39,512 nt of DNA from Prevotella sp. (GCA_017509155.1 JAFWQE010000059.1:1-39512), one strand, 5' to 3'; counted from the stretch's first letter, positions 15,612 through 25,151 are shown. Numbers and translations: made by a program. Notes: generated by a model from the sequence alone, not told the origin.

Positions 15612-17909
15612 TTATCTGCTCTTGGAAGGCGTTTCTTCCTTCTCACCTGCCTTTGCTGCCAGCAGTGCGTCGATGTTTTCCTCTTCGCCCACCACCCAGA
15701 TGATGTCTCCCTGCTGGAAACGGTATGAAGGCTTCACCTGCGAAAGGTTTTCCTCACCCTCCTCCAGACCAACCACCATGCAGTTGTATTGGTGGCGGAT
15801 GCCGCTTTCCTGTAAGGTCAGACCAATAAAGGGACTTGTCTTGGCAATGACCATCGAGCGCAGCTTCATCTCACGTTTCTCCAGTTCGTAGTCCTCCTCC
15901 AGCGTCTCGGTCTCCAGCGCGTGACGGAAAGCCGTCAGCTGGTCGTCGCTACCGATGACCTGAAGACGGTCTCCCGGGAACAGCACGTCGTCGCCGTCGG
16001 GAATGTTCAGCCGTCGGTTGGCACGCAAAATGCTGCTTACGTGGATGCCGAACTTACGTCCCAGAGCGAGTTCCTTCAGCGTGCACCCCATCCAGAGCGA
16101 GTCGGCAGGCACGTCAAAGTCGGCAATGTGGATGTCGCGGTCGAGCAAACGCCCTTCATAGAGCGGCCGCTTGTGTCCATACACCTGAGCCTCGATGTCG
16201 CGCGAGCGTAGGTTTTGTATGAAGAGACGTTCCAGCCTGATGCTGCGTTTCTTGGTGGTGCGCGACATAATAATGAGTATGACTGCCACGATGCCAATGG
16301 TGATCATCAGCGCGTTGGAGAATCTTGTCAGGTAGTTACAGATGTAGAATATGAGGGCCACAGCGATGACCAACCTCACCAAGATTGTAAAGATGAGTGG
16401 CACACGGTTGATGTTGCTCTCGTTCCATAAAGTGCGGAACTCCTCGCTGTGGTTCTTCTTCATCACCATGGCACGCAGGAATGGCGAGATGAACAGGACG
16501 GTGAGCATGCCCGTTATCGCGTTGGCATACCAGTGAAGTTCCCAGCCAGGCAGCAGCTTGCGCATGAACGGCAGCACAAAGGCGAACATCAACGTGATGA
16601 CGGCGGACGAGAGAATGCCATAGATAAGCGTGTTTCGGCCCATGGCTATCAGTAGTCGTTTCCACAGGCTCTTCTCCGTTGTGTCAGGATGATTGGTGGC
16701 GAAATGATTGAGCGATCGCACCCACCGGTCGGGCAGATGGCGCTCGAGTAGGTTGTAGGCTGGCGTGGCCAGACGAATCATGTAGGGAGTGAGGAACGTA
16801 GTAATGACGGAAACGGCCACCACAACAGGATAGAGGAAGTTGCCAATAACGCCCAGCGACAGGCCCAGCGAGGCAATAATGAACGAGAATTCACCTATCT
16901 GCGCCATGGAAAAGCCGCACCTCATGGCCGACTTCAGGCTCTCGCCACCCAGCATGAAGGCAAATGAACCGAACACAGCCTGACCAACGAGGATGGTCAT
17001 TACAAGCGTGACGATGGGGACAGCATAGTCTATGAGCACCTTGGGATCGACCAGCATGCCGACAGACACAAAGAAAATGGCACCGAAAAGGTTTTTAACT
17101 GGCTCCACCAGACGGATAATCTTCTCGGCCTCAATGGTCTCTGCCAGGATGCTGCCCATGACGAACGCTCCGAATGCCGACGAAAAACCGACCTTGGTAC
17201 TTAGCACGGCCATGGCACAGCACAAACCAAGCGAGACCACCAGAAGCACCTCGCTGTTCATCAGTTTACGGGTGCGGCGCAGGAACAAGGGTATGGCAAA
17301 GATGCCCACCACAAACCAAAGCACCAGGAAGAATCCTATCTTCAGCACCGAGCCAAGCATCTGTCCGCCGTCGGCACCACTTCCACTTGCAATGGCGCTC
17401 AACATCACCATCATGACGATGGCAAGGATGTCTTCCAGAATGAGAACGCTCATCACCAGTCCGGCAAACTGCTGCTGACGGAGACCAAGGTCGTCGAACG
17501 CCTTGTAGATAATCGTCGTCGACGACATGGCAAGCATACCACCCAGGAAGATGCAATCCATCTTGCTCCAGCCAAACAACTGGCCTACGCAGATGCCCAA
17601 CATCATCATACAGAAGATGATGGTCACTGTGGAGATGATGGGCGAGGCGCCCATTTTCAGAATCTTCTTGAACGAAAAGTCAAGACCAAGCGAGAACAAC
17701 AGGAACATCACTCCGATGTCTGCCCAGGTGTGAATGTCCTGATGGTCGACCACCGATGCCAAATAGGGCATGTGCGGACTCACCAGAAAGCCAGCCACCA
17801 CATAGCCCAGCACCAGCGGCTGTTTCAGTTTCTTGAAAACAAGTGTCACCACACCTGCCACCATCAGTATCAGCGCTAGGTCTTTTATCAAAGCAGGTAG
17901 TTCTCCCAT
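15612..17909 (-). CDS. CPA2-family cation:proton antiporter with tandem RCK_C domains
   Basis: A KefB/KefC-like exchanger of 765 residues. The first ~390 are the Na+/H+ exchanger membrane domain, with GYVVAGFLVSPH, a re-entrant LFSLGLDFSFKK region and MSSTTIIYKAFDDLG. A second hydrophobic block follows (about 425-545), then two TrkA-C/RCK_C domains (about 585-655 and 675-750; VLFPGDRLQVIGSDDQL and GDIIWVVGEEENID). No NAD-binding TrkA_N Rossmann motif is seen, unlike E. coli KefC. The RCK_C pair suggests ligand gating. The ion is not readable from sequence; K+ or Na+ is likely. It has its own promoter and terminator. Confidence 0.92.
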   Translation of the reverse strand: MGELPALIKDLALILMVAGVVTLVFKKLKQPLVLGYVVAGFLVSPHMPYLASVVDHQDIHTWADIGVMFLLFSLGLDFSFKKILKMGASPIISTVTIIFCMMMLGICVGQLFGWSKMDCIFLGGMLAMSSTTIIYKAFDDLGLRQQQFAGLVMSVLILEDILAIVMMVMLSAIASGSGADGGQMLGSVLKIGFFLVLWFVVGIFAIPLFLRRTRKLMNSEVLLVVSLGLCCAMAVLSTKVGFSSAFGAFVMGSILAETIEAEKIIRLVEPVKNLFGAIFFVSVGMLVDPKVLIDYAVPIVTLVMTILVGQAVFGSFAFMLGGESLKSAMRCGFSMAQIGEFSFIIASLGLSLGVIGNFLYPVVVAVSVITTFLTPYMIRLATPAYNLLERHLPDRWVRSLNHFATNHPDTTEKSLWKRLLIAMGRNTLIYGILSSAVITLMFAFVLPFMRKLLPGWELHWYANAITGMLTVLFISPFLRAMVMKKNHSEEFRTLWNESNINRVPLIFTILVRLVIAVALIFYICNYLTRFSNALMITIGIVAVILIIMSRTTKKRSIRLERLFIQNLRSRDIEAQVYGHKRPLYEGRLLDRDIHIADFDVPADSLWMGCTLKELALGRKFGIHVSSILRANRRLNIPDGDDVLFPGDRLQVIGSDDQLTAFRHALETETLEEDYELEKREMKLRSMVIAKTSPFIGLTLQESGIRHQYNCMVVGLEEGEENLSQVKPSYRFQQGDIIWVVGEEENIDALLAAKAGEKEETPSKSR

Positions 17910-17931
17910 AATTCATTGTCTTTTCTATGTG

Positions 17932-17962
17932 CAAAGATATAAATAAAGCGGGAGACAGCCAA
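17932..17962 (-). promoter_or_regulatory. Promoter of the antiporter gene
   Basis: On the minus strand TTGG (17959-17962), 19 bases, TATCTTTG (17932-17939). The -33 part lies in the loop of the preceding pepT terminator hairpin. Confidence 0.7.
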
Positions 17963-17972
17963 GCAATCTCCC
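17950..17972 (-). terminator. Likely pepT terminator
   Basis: GGGAGA on the minus strand pairs with TCTCCC across an 11-base loop, followed by a T-rich run GCTTTATTTATA. It starts ~40 bases after the pepT stop. Confidence 0.6.
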
Positions 17973-18012
17973 ACTTTTTTCTTTTCTGCTGAACTGACGG
18001 TTGAAAATGCCA

Positions 18013-19236
18013 TCAGTCGTTATAGCCTGCGGTCAGCTCGCATATCTTGACGATGGTCTGCATGGCTTTCTCCATCACCTGGACACTTACAAACTCAAAG
18101 GGACCGTGGAAATTGACTCCACCGGCGAAGATGTTCGGACACGGCAACCCGCGGAATGACAGCTGCGCGCCATCGGTGCCGCCGCGGATGGGCTTCACAC
18201 GTGGCGGAACGTCGCACGCCTGCATGGCTTTCAGCACGATGTCGATGACATGCATCTGCGGGTCAATCTTCTCCTTCATGTTGTAATACTGGTCCTTGAT
18301 TTCTGCCTTGACCGTTCCCTCACCATATTTCTCGTTCATCTGGTCCACGCAGCGCTGCACAAAGCGCTTGCGGTCTTCAAAACGGTCGCGGTCGTGGTCG
18401 CGGATGATATAGCTCAGCTTGGCCTTCTCAGTGCAGCTCTCCATACCGATGCAATGGTAGAAGCCCTCGTAGCCTTCCGTCTCCTCGGGTGTCTCGTCGC
18501 CGGGAAGCATTGTGGCAAACTCGGCTGCCAGACGGCTGGCGTTCACCATCTTGCCCTTGGCATAGCCCGGATGCACACTTACACCTTTTATATATATCTT
18601 GGCCGAGGCGGCGTTGAAGTTCTCAAACTCCAGCTCGCCAAGGTCTCCGCCATCGATGGTGTAGCCCCATTGGCAGCCGAACTTCTCTACGTCGAAGTGG
18701 TGCGCACCCATTCCAATCTCCTCATCAGGATTGAATCCCATGCGGATATCGCCGTGCGGAATCTCCTTATGGTCACGCAGATAGCACATGGCCTGCACGA
18801 TTTCGGCAATGCCGGCCTTGTCGTCGGCACCCAGAAGTGTCGTACCATTGGTCACAATCAGGTCCTCACCCTTGTGCAACAAGAGTTCCGGGAACTTCAC
18901 CGGTGACGAGACGATGCCTTCCGACAGCTCAATGTCGCCGCCGTCGTAGTTGTTCACGATGCGTGGTTTCACATCCTTGCCCGAGCAGTCGGGACTGGTG
19001 TCGTAGTGGGAAATGAAGCCGATGGTGGGCACTTCCTTCTTCATGTTCGACGGCAGTGTGGCGTAGATGTAGCCCATGTCGTCCATTTCCACGTCATCAA
19101 AGCCCTCGCGCTCCAGTTCTTCTTTCAGGTATTGGGCGAATATCATTTGTTTTGGCGTGCTCGGCACGCTCTGGGAATCCTCGCTCGACTGTGTGTCGAA
19201 CTTCACATAGTTCAGAAATCTTTCAGTCAGTTCCAT
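18013..19236 (-). CDS. pepT: Peptidase T (tripeptidase)
   Basis: M20-family zinc aminotripeptidase, 407 residues, the same size as E. coli PepT (408). Metal and catalytic residues: ISHYDTSPD (zinc His and catalytic Asp), [13 protein letters not shown] (bridging Asp), [10 protein letters not shown] (catalytic and zinc Glu), [10 protein letters not shown] (zinc Asp) and VNFHGPFEF (zinc His). [20 protein letters not shown] is the C-terminal family motif. A GTG start at 19257 would add seven residues, but ATG 19236 aligns with known PepT starts ([17 protein letters not shown]). It lies 45 bases after the GH9 stop, with no promoter between, so it is co-transcribed with GH9. Confidence 0.96.
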   Translation of the reverse strand: MELTERFLNYVKFDTQSSEDSQSVPSTPKQMIFAQYLKEELEREGFDDVEMDDMGYIYATLPSNMKKEVPTIGFISHYDTSPDCSGKDVKPRIVNNYDGGDIELSEGIVSSPVKFPELLLHKGEDLIVTNGTTLLGADDKAGIAEIVQAMCYLRDHKEIPHGDIRMGFNPDEEIGMGAHHFDVEKFGCQWGYTIDGGDLGELEFENFNAASAKIYIKGVSVHPGYAKGKMVNASRLAAEFATMLPGDETPEETEGYEGFYHCIGMESCTEKAKLSYIIRDHDRDRFEDRKRFVQRCVDQMNEKYGEGTVKAEIKDQYYNMKEKIDPQMHVIDIVLKAMQACDVPPRVKPIRGGTDGAQLSFRGLPCPNIFAGGVNFHGPFEFVSVQVMEKAMQTIVKICELTAGYND

Positions 19237-19246
19237 ATTATTACTG

Positions 19247-19284
19247 TCACTTTTCACTTATCACTTATCACTTTTATCTTATCA
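19247..19284 (-). repeat. Short tandem repeat upstream of pepT
   Basis: On the minus strand, degenerate copies of GATAAGTGA/AAGTGATA fill the spacer between the GH9 stop codon and the pepT start. Comparable arrays lie at 13319-13371 and 25152-25179. Confidence 0.75.
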
Positions 19285-20994
19285 TTTACTCTGCGCATCA
19301 AGCCATCCCACGAAGGCCACCAGTGCGGCATTCCAGTTGATGGCAATCTCATTGCTGGCGTAGGAAGCTTCTTGGTCAGCGTAGGACTCGTCGGGCTGGC
19401 TGGACGGATACTCAATCATGCTGGCCTTGTCCTGCTGTCCTGGGTTAGGACCACCGACGAGAAGACCCGGCACAGGAGCCTCAATGCCGTCGGCAGCCGA
19501 CAGACGATGATGGGGATGCATGGGCGACTTCTGGCCGAAGCCCGTCACGTAGCAATAGCCCATAGCGTTTCTACCCAGCAGGTAGTCGGCATTCTGCTGG
19601 GCGGCGGTCAGATATTTGGCATCGCCTGTCAGCCGGTGTGCAGCGAGCAAAGAGACGCCACTGATGCCGAAGGTCTCGGCCAGACAGCCCCAGCCAAAGT
19701 CGCGCGGCGAGTTGCCGTTGGGGGTCTGGAAGCAACTGCGTGCCGTGGTGGCCACTACGCTGTCGCAATAGGCCAGCAGCTTCTCACGGCTCTGGCGACC
19801 CAGTTCTGTCTCAGGCTTGCTGAGCGCCCACTCATACATGCCGAGCGGTGAGACGAAGCCCCATGTGGGCAGTGTGAACTTGCCGGGCAGAATGCCCTGG
19901 GCCATCTCCTTGAAACTGTCGTCGCCGGTAAGCAGATAGAGTTCGGTGGCGGCCCAGAAACGCTCGTCGCCGGCGAAGAAGTCGCCGTATGTGCCGGTCG
20001 ACACGTCGGGATCAAAGCTGCGGTTCATGGCATCCTGGTTATACAGCGCCTTCGGATTCTCCTCGGCCCAGTGGAAAGCGGCCATGGCTGCGCGGGCAGC
20101 CTGCTCCGAGAATCCCGGATAGTCGGCATTGCCTTTATACAGGCGAGAGGCCTGGGCCATGACGGCGGCAAAGTCATAGCTGGCCGTCACGCTCTTCTGA
20201 ACCACGTAGCGCTGCTGATGGCAGTCGGCAGGCATCACGAAGCCTTCGAAGTTCGGCGTTGTCAGTTTGTGGTAGACGCCACCGTCCCATGGGTCCTGCA
20301 TGGTGAGCATCCACTTCAGGTTCTCCATGAGTTCGTCGAGCAGGTCGGCAGTGCGATTGCCGCTCTCGGGTATGTTCACGTCCAGCTGATCAAAATATTC
20401 GCGGTTCTGCTCATAGCTCATCAGCATGATTGCGATGGAATAGGCTGAGTTGACAATGTACTTGTTATAGTCGCCTGCGTCATACCATCCGCCGGGTGAG
20501 CTGATGATAGTCCCCTCGGGACGTCCGGGAGAAACGGCCGAAGCATGCACCATCACATGGTCGTCCATGTGTCCTGCCGGCCGATTCCACTGCCCAGCAT
20601 AGCGTGCCTCGATGGGCTGTGCGGTGCGCTGGTAGTAGAATGCCTTCAGCGCTGCAACAGACAAGGGACGCAGTGCCTGCGGAGCGACATTGAGCGTGGC
20701 CGTTTCGGAACCTGCACTCACGGTGTAGCTTCCACTCTGCGTCAGGCCGGCGATGCTCACCACCGTGCGCTGACGTCCCGACCACGGCGACTTGACGGTG
20801 CGCAGCACCTTGGTCTTGCCAACCTTCTTGCCCTGGCTGTTCTTCACACTGACCGACTTACCCTGTCCGTCCAGCACCACCACTTTCTCTTGTCCAGGAT
20901 AGACACCCACCTGATTCAGGCGGATGTTCTGCTGGGCTTCTGCCTGGCCGAGGGCGCACAGGCCCAATGCCAGCATCCAAAATTTCTTCTGCAT
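19282..20994 (-). CDS. Glycoside hydrolase family 9 endoglucanase, secreted
   Basis: A 570-residue exported enzyme. Signal peptide about 1-20 (cleavage near AEA-QQ); N-terminal CelD_N Ig-like domain (about 22-105); then the alpha6/alpha6 GH9 barrel. Catalytic features: base and nucleophile-water aspartates in GGWYDAGDYNKY (172-175), the HPHHR motif (about 495) and the general acid Glu in SYASNEIAINWNAAL (about 548). GH9 enzymes hydrolyse beta-1,4-glucans, including cellulose and xyloglucan; the exact substrate is inferred. There are no dockerin, carbohydrate-binding module or T9SS tails. A perfect consensus promoter drives it, and pepT follows in the same operon. Confidence 0.95.
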   Translation of the reverse strand: MQKKFWMLALGLCALGQAEAQQNIRLNQVGVYPGQEKVVVLDGQGKSVSVKNSQGKKVGKTKVLRTVKSPWSGRQRTVVSIAGLTQSGSYTVSAGSETATLNVAPQALRPLSVAALKAFYYQRTAQPIEARYAGQWNRPAGHMDDHVMVHASAVSPGRPEGTIISSPGGWYDAGDYNKYIVNSAYSIAIMLMSYEQNREYFDQLDVNIPESGNRTADLLDELMENLKWMLTMQDPWDGGVYHKLTTPNFEGFVMPADCHQQRYVVQKSVTASYDFAAVMAQASRLYKGNADYPGFSEQAARAAMAAFHWAEENPKALYNQDAMNRSFDPDVSTGTYGDFFAGDERFWAATELYLLTGDDSFKEMAQGILPGKFTLPTWGFVSPLGMYEWALSKPETELGRQSREKLLAYCDSVVATTARSCFQTPNGNSPRDFGWGCLAETFGISGVSLLAAHRLTGDAKYLTAAQQNADYLLGRNAMGYCYVTGFGQKSPMHPHHRLSAADGIEAPVPGLLVGGPNPGQQDKASMIEYPSSQPDESYADQEASYASNEIAINWNAALVAFVGWLDAQSK

Positions 20995-21050
20995 ATCCTT
21001 TTTGTTTTCCGTAGGTTTTTACGGTTCTTTTGTTTACAGTATATTTGTTG

Positions 21051-21081
21051 CAAAGGTAATGAAAAGAATCTTTTTGACAAA
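21051..21081 (-). promoter_or_regulatory. Consensus promoter of GH9-pepT
   Basis: Minus strand TTTG (21078-21081), 19 bases, TACCTTTG (21051-21058). The untranslated leader is about 50 nt. Confidence 0.85.
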
Positions 21082-21132
21082 AGAAAAACACAAATTCTTT
21101 GCCTGTCTGCTCTTTAATTCAGGAAATATATG

Positions 21133-21140
21133 TAAATTTG
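21133..21140 (+). promoter_or_regulatory. Promoter -7 box for mgtC
   Basis: TAAATTTG ends 26 bases before ATG 21167. The -33 match is poor. The box supports the 21167 start over the longer frame from 20924. Confidence 0.6.
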
Positions 21141-21166
21141 CAGACAAGAAAATAAAACCATTAACC

Positions 21167-21829
21167 ATGACAACAGAATATATCATACGGCTTTTCATAG
21201 CGGCGCTGCTAGGCGGCGTCATTGGTCTCGACCGCGAATACCGTGCCAAGGACGCGGGATTCCGCACCCACTTCCTTGTTGCGCTGGGCAGTGCCATGTT
21301 CATGCTGGTGTCTCAGTTTGGCTTTCCCGACGTGGTAGGCACCAATGGCTATCGTCTTGACCCGTCGCGTGTGGCGTCTCAGGTGGTGAGCGGCATTGGT
21401 TTCATCGGCGCGGGCACCATCATTTTCCAGAAACACGTGCTGAAAGGCCTCACCACGGCGGCAGGCATCTGGTGCACGGCTGCCATCGGTCTGGCCTGCG
21501 GTTCGGGGCTCTACGTGCTGGCTGCGGTGGCCACGCTGCTGGCACTCATCTGTCTGGAGGCGTTCAACTTCTTTTTGCGCCGTTTCGGAGCACGCACTGT
21601 GTCGCTCCAGCTCACGGCAGCATCGAAGGAAAACGTACTCCACGTCATCGAGGTGCTGGAAAGGGCCGGACTAAAGCTTAGCTCTTACCACATGGAGCGC
21701 GTAGAGACTGCCACCGGACATAGCTATGCCGTGCAGATGGACATACGCGTCAGACGCGACCGATACATCACGCGTCTGCTGGAGCTGATGCGCGACTTCG
21801 ACGGCGTGAGCATCGATAATCTGGAATAA
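21167..21829 (+). CDS. MgtC/SapB family membrane protein
   Basis: 220 residues: an MgtC-type membrane domain with the signature LLGGVIGLDREYRAKDAGFR followed by THFLVALGSAMFML, the GIGFIGAGTII motif and LTTAAGIWCTAAIGLACG (about five helices), and a small C-terminal ACT-like cytoplasmic domain (about 148-220). In other bacteria MgtC proteins affect Mg2+ homeostasis, ATP synthase or virulence, but most homologues are unstudied. The frame extends upstream to 20924 through the GH9 promoter, so I start at 21167. Monocistronic. Confidence 0.93.
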   Translation: MTTEYIIRLFIAALLGGVIGLDREYRAKDAGFRTHFLVALGSAMFMLVSQFGFPDVVGTNGYRLDPSRVASQVVSGIGFIGAGTIIFQKHVLKGLTTAAGIWCTAAIGLACGSGLYVLAAVATLLALICLEAFNFFLRRFGARTVSLQLTAASKENVLHVIEVLERAGLKLSSYHMERVETATGHSYAVQMDIRVRRDRYITRLLELMRDFDGVSIDNLE

Positions 21830-21854
21830 AAGACATTTTTCGCAATCGGTTTAT

Positions 21855-22056
21855 TTAAGGTGGGTTCTATTAATTCGCTTTGTCAGATTTCTGAGCTGTT
21901 TTTGCTTTCAGTCTGTAAGTTGAAGAGGGAGTGTAGCGGGCTACACGACTGATGAGACTTACTGAATGGAACAAAAAGAGCCGGAAAAATGACAAAAGGT
22001 GAACAACCCCCAGCAATGTCAAACTTAACCGTGGGAATTAATAGAACCCACCTTAA
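21855..22056. mobile_element. MITE-like element, 202 bp including TTAA flanks
   Basis: Perfect 22-bp terminal inverted repeats at 21855-21876 and 22035-22056. Each starts (outermost) with TTAA followed by GGTGGGTTCTATTAATTC, so TTAA may be a target-site duplication around an element with 18-bp ends. The interior continues as an imperfect palindrome (TTTGTCA.../...TGACAAA; GAGCTGTTTTTG.../...CAAAAAGAGC) centred on GTGTAGCGGGCTACAC (21931-21946). It has no coding capacity. The parent transposase is not in the window. Confidence 0.85.
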
Positions 22057-22180
22057 GGAGTTCAGGAGTTACATGAGTTGCAGGAGTTACAGACGTTAGT
22101 TCTCTGAGCTTCTCATCGAGAGCATCAGCGCTTAGACTATCGTCTGTAACTCCTGCAACACCTGTAACTCCTGAAGCTCC
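22057..22180. repeat. AGGAGTT-type inverted repeat element, copy 1
   Basis: Left arm 22057-22095 and right arm 22141-22180 are imperfect inverted copies built from words like CAGGAGTTAC, each ending in AGACG at the loop. The loop (22096-22140) has a smaller nested pairing, TCTGAGC/GCTTAGA. It abuts the MITE and the lptD stop codon. See copies at 25226 and 34091. Confidence 0.85.
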
Positions 22181-22200
22181 CATGTAATAGACAATCCCTC

Positions 22201-25086
22201 TCAATACCAGCGCACGGCGTTGGAATAGCCCGAGCGCTTGTCGTACTTCAGTGCGTCGGTAAGCGTGGAGGCATTGCAACGGAATGAGAAATTATAGCTG
22301 GTATAGGGAGCCAGCACCACCGAGCACGACATGGAGAAGCAGTGCAGGTCGCGCGACAGCGAGGCCGTGGTCATGGAGAGCCGCTTCTGGTCGAAGTCGT
22401 AGCCGCTGGTGAAGTTGATGTTCCAGCCGTCTGACAGGCGGATGTTTCCGCTCAGGTTCAGGTTCTGCGAGAAGGCGTAGGGATAGCGCATGGTCTTCGT
22501 ATTGAACTTTCCACTCGTGTTTTCTCGCATCGTGATACCGTAGCTGAGGGTCAGGCTCCACGGCATGGAGAAGCCCATGTATCCGTCGTCGTCGGTCTCG
22601 GCCTTGCCGGCATTCTTCTTCGTAGCGCCGTGTTTGCCGCGCTCCAAGTCATCGTCGATGTTCGACTCCACACCCGTGTCTTCGTAGCCGTCGTCTTCAT
22701 CGTCTTCATCATCTTTGTCGCTGTCGTCTTTCTTCCCGAACCATTTCTTCAGGTTCTCTGGGTTCAGCGTGAGCGAGAAGCTCTGCGATGTGCCCTGGAA
22801 TCGGCCAAACCTGCCGTAGCCATATTCGGTATGCGTGCCCAGATATGGGTTGCCGTTCTCGTCAAGTTCGTAGGCGTATGTGGCAAAGACGGCGTTCATG
22901 TTGAATGTATAGTTCTTCCACCACTTCAGTCGCAGCCTCATGTTGAGGTCGCTGAGCGGTCTTTCGGTGGCCGACATGTTGTAAGACATCGACGCGCCAA
23001 GCTCATCGATGATGCTGATTTTGCGGTATCCGGTGGAGTCCTTGTCCGACTTTACCTTCATCTCAATGTTGTTTCCTATGTCGACAGAGATGCTTCCTGT
23101 CTTTCCCTTTCCCGGCACACCGAAGAGTCCGTTCTGATAGGGAGAATAGTCGACGAGGGTAACGTTGCCCTCAGCGTCTGTCTTCGTGTAGGTCTGGTAG
23201 TATCCATAACGGGCACTACCGAAGTCGGGCGCATAGCTATAGCTCACCGACGGCGTCAGCACGTGGCGCACGGCCTGCAGCTTATCACCGAAGATCTTGC
23301 GGTTAGGCGTCCACATACCGTAGAGCTTGGTGCTGGCCGAAAGGCTCAGGTTCCAGTTGTACACGTTGTAGAATCCGTAGACAGTGTCGGTCACTTCCCT
23401 GTTGGTGGCAGGGTCCCAGCGCTTCTCCACCCTGTCGCTATACATGCGGTCGGTGAAGTTGAACGACGGGGTGACGTTGACGTAGTCCAGTATTGTGAAA
23501 CTGCCGCTGATGGGAATGCTGTGGTTCATGCCGTTTTTCCAGTCCTTAATGAGGTTGGAGTGCATCAGCTGGTTTTCCTTTGTGTCGATGCTGTTTGAGA
23601 ACTGTCCGGTGTAGCTCATGGCTATTTTCTCGTACCAGCGTTCCTTGCCCGCGGAGTGCTTTCGACGGAAAGGATAGAAACGCGAGACAGAGATGTTCAG
23701 GTCAGGCAGCTTCAGGGCGATTGTGGTGTCACGCATGTTCTGGGCCACATTGGCGGTTCCGCTCAGCGACATGCCAATGCTACTGAACGTTGTCGACCAC
23801 GACACCGACGACGTTCTGGTGCTCTGCGTCATCGTCTGCGGGTTATACAGGCTGCTCAGATTGTTGCGCTCAAAGCTGCTGGTGGCGAAATTCACCTGCG
23901 CCGACAGCGTGTTATAGGGATTGGCCTTGGCATCCTGGCGATGACTCCACTGCAGTTTGAAGCTTTCCGACTGGGTAAAGTCGGGCATGCCTTTGTCTCC
24001 GTTCTTCGTGTTCTGATAGTTGAAATAGAACGAGCCGCTATACTTGTAGCGCTTGCGATAGTTCGATGCTGCACTGAGGCCCCACGACCCTTTGGTATAG
24101 ATTTCGCCCAGAAGCTTCAGGTCCCATTTGTCGCTTACGGCAAAGTAGTAGCCACCGTCGCGCAGGTAGAAGCCACGTGTCGACTCGTCGCCATAGGTGG
24201 GCATGATGAAGCCGCTTGAATAGCTCTTCGTAAACGGGAAGAAACCGTAGGGGATGGCCAGTGGCAGAGGCACGTCGCACACCACCAGATAGGCCGGACC
24301 GAAGACAACGTCCTTGCCTGGCCGCATCTTACCGCGGGAGATGGCAATGTAGAAATCGGGGTGCTCGGCATCGCACGTCGTGTAGCGTCCGTGCATGAAA
24401 TAGTTCACGCCTGAACTGTCGCGCTTGGCCTTCTCACTCCACAGGAAGCCTTCGTCTTGTTCGGTATAGACATTGGTGATAAGGCCTTTCTTGGTCTTGA
24501 AGTTGAACGCAATGGTGTCGTTCTCGTAGGTGTCGCCGCCCATCTTAAATACCGGTCTGCCCACTATCTCAGTCTGAGTTGAGTCCTTGTAAGAGCCCAT
24601 GGCATGCACAATGTTGCTGTCAAGACTGAGGTACATCTTGTCGCTCGTCAGGTTCATAATCTGATAGTCTACCGACGCCGAACCGTAGAGGTGGGCGGTC
24701 TTGGTCTTCGCATCATACACGATGGAGTCCTCGGCCGAGTAGTCCACGGGCGACTCTATGGCATTCTTCTTTCGCTTGTTCAGACTGTCCAGACGGATGC
24801 TGTCGTCGATGATTTTGTTGTGGCGGAACACCTCCAGCTGCAGCGAGTCCATGCCCATGGTGTCTTCGGGCGCCACGCCCTCAAACGCCTTCTGACGGTC
24901 CAGGTAGTCCTGATAGTCGGAAGGGAACAGGTCTATGTCGTCGAGGTTCCTCGGCCGGAAGGTCGTATCGGGCTCATCGGGCCGCACAGCATCCTGCCAG
25001 TTCTTCACGAAGAAGGGCAGGCGAACATCCGCCATCACAAACATGACGACGAACAGCATGACGAAAAGAACCCACTGTTTTCTCAT
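22201..25086 (-). CDS. LptD-like LPS assembly outer membrane protein
   Basis: A 961-residue envelope protein. An N-terminal membrane/signal segment (about 5-19) is followed by an OstA/LptA-like beta-taco region (about 110-260: AHLYGSASVDYQIMNLTSDK, FKTKKGLITNVYTEQDEG) and then the LptD C-terminal barrel (about 270-961), rich in alternating aromatic strands and ending with an aromatic (VRWY). This matches the Bacteroidetes putative LptD family, which inserts LPS at the cell surface. An acidic low-complexity stretch (about 785-805: KKDDSDKDDEDDEDDGYED) sits inside the barrel region, presumably in a loop. It has its own TACCTTTG promoter box. LptE is not in the window. Confidence 0.88.
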   Translation of the reverse strand: MRKQWVLFVMLFVVMFVMADVRLPFFVKNWQDAVRPDEPDTTFRPRNLDDIDLFPSDYQDYLDRQKAFEGVAPEDTMGMDSLQLEVFRHNKIIDDSIRLDSLNKRKKNAIESPVDYSAEDSIVYDAKTKTAHLYGSASVDYQIMNLTSDKMYLSLDSNIVHAMGSYKDSTQTEIVGRPVFKMGGDTYENDTIAFNFKTKKGLITNVYTEQDEGFLWSEKAKRDSSGVNYFMHGRYTTCDAEHPDFYIAISRGKMRPGKDVVFGPAYLVVCDVPLPLAIPYGFFPFTKSYSSGFIMPTYGDESTRGFYLRDGGYYFAVSDKWDLKLLGEIYTKGSWGLSAASNYRKRYKYSGSFYFNYQNTKNGDKGMPDFTQSESFKLQWSHRQDAKANPYNTLSAQVNFATSSFERNNLSSLYNPQTMTQSTRTSSVSWSTTFSSIGMSLSGTANVAQNMRDTTIALKLPDLNISVSRFYPFRRKHSAGKERWYEKIAMSYTGQFSNSIDTKENQLMHSNLIKDWKNGMNHSIPISGSFTILDYVNVTPSFNFTDRMYSDRVEKRWDPATNREVTDTVYGFYNVYNWNLSLSASTKLYGMWTPNRKIFGDKLQAVRHVLTPSVSYSYAPDFGSARYGYYQTYTKTDAEGNVTLVDYSPYQNGLFGVPGKGKTGSISVDIGNNIEMKVKSDKDSTGYRKISIIDELGASMSYNMSATERPLSDLNMRLRLKWWKNYTFNMNAVFATYAYELDENGNPYLGTHTEYGYGRFGRFQGTSQSFSLTLNPENLKKWFGKKDDSDKDDEDDEDDGYEDTGVESNIDDDLERGKHGATKKNAGKAETDDDGYMGFSMPWSLTLSYGITMRENTSGKFNTKTMRYPYAFSQNLNLSGNIRLSDGWNINFTSGYDFDQKRLSMTTASLSRDLHCFSMSCSVVLAPYTSYNFSFRCNASTLTDALKYDKRSGYSNAVRWY

Positions 25087-25131
25087 TCTTGAATGCTATG
25101 GATACATGGCGCCAAGGCCACATACGACGTG

Positions 25132-25139
25132 CAAAGGTA
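25132..25139 (-). promoter_or_regulatory. Promoter -7 box for lptD
   Basis: TACCTTTG on the minus strand, 45 bases before the start codon. No clear -33 TTTG. Confidence 0.65.
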
Positions 25140-25151
25140 CTCTTTTTAATT

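Noticed and set aside
19237-19257. GTG start of pepT at 19257
   Set aside because: Adds residues encoded by a short tandem repeat and does not align with known PepT N termini.
22057-22180. Rho-independent terminator for lptD or mgtC
   Set aside because: Arms are far too long and repetitive and no U-tract follows; the same structure occurs elsewhere as a dispersed element.
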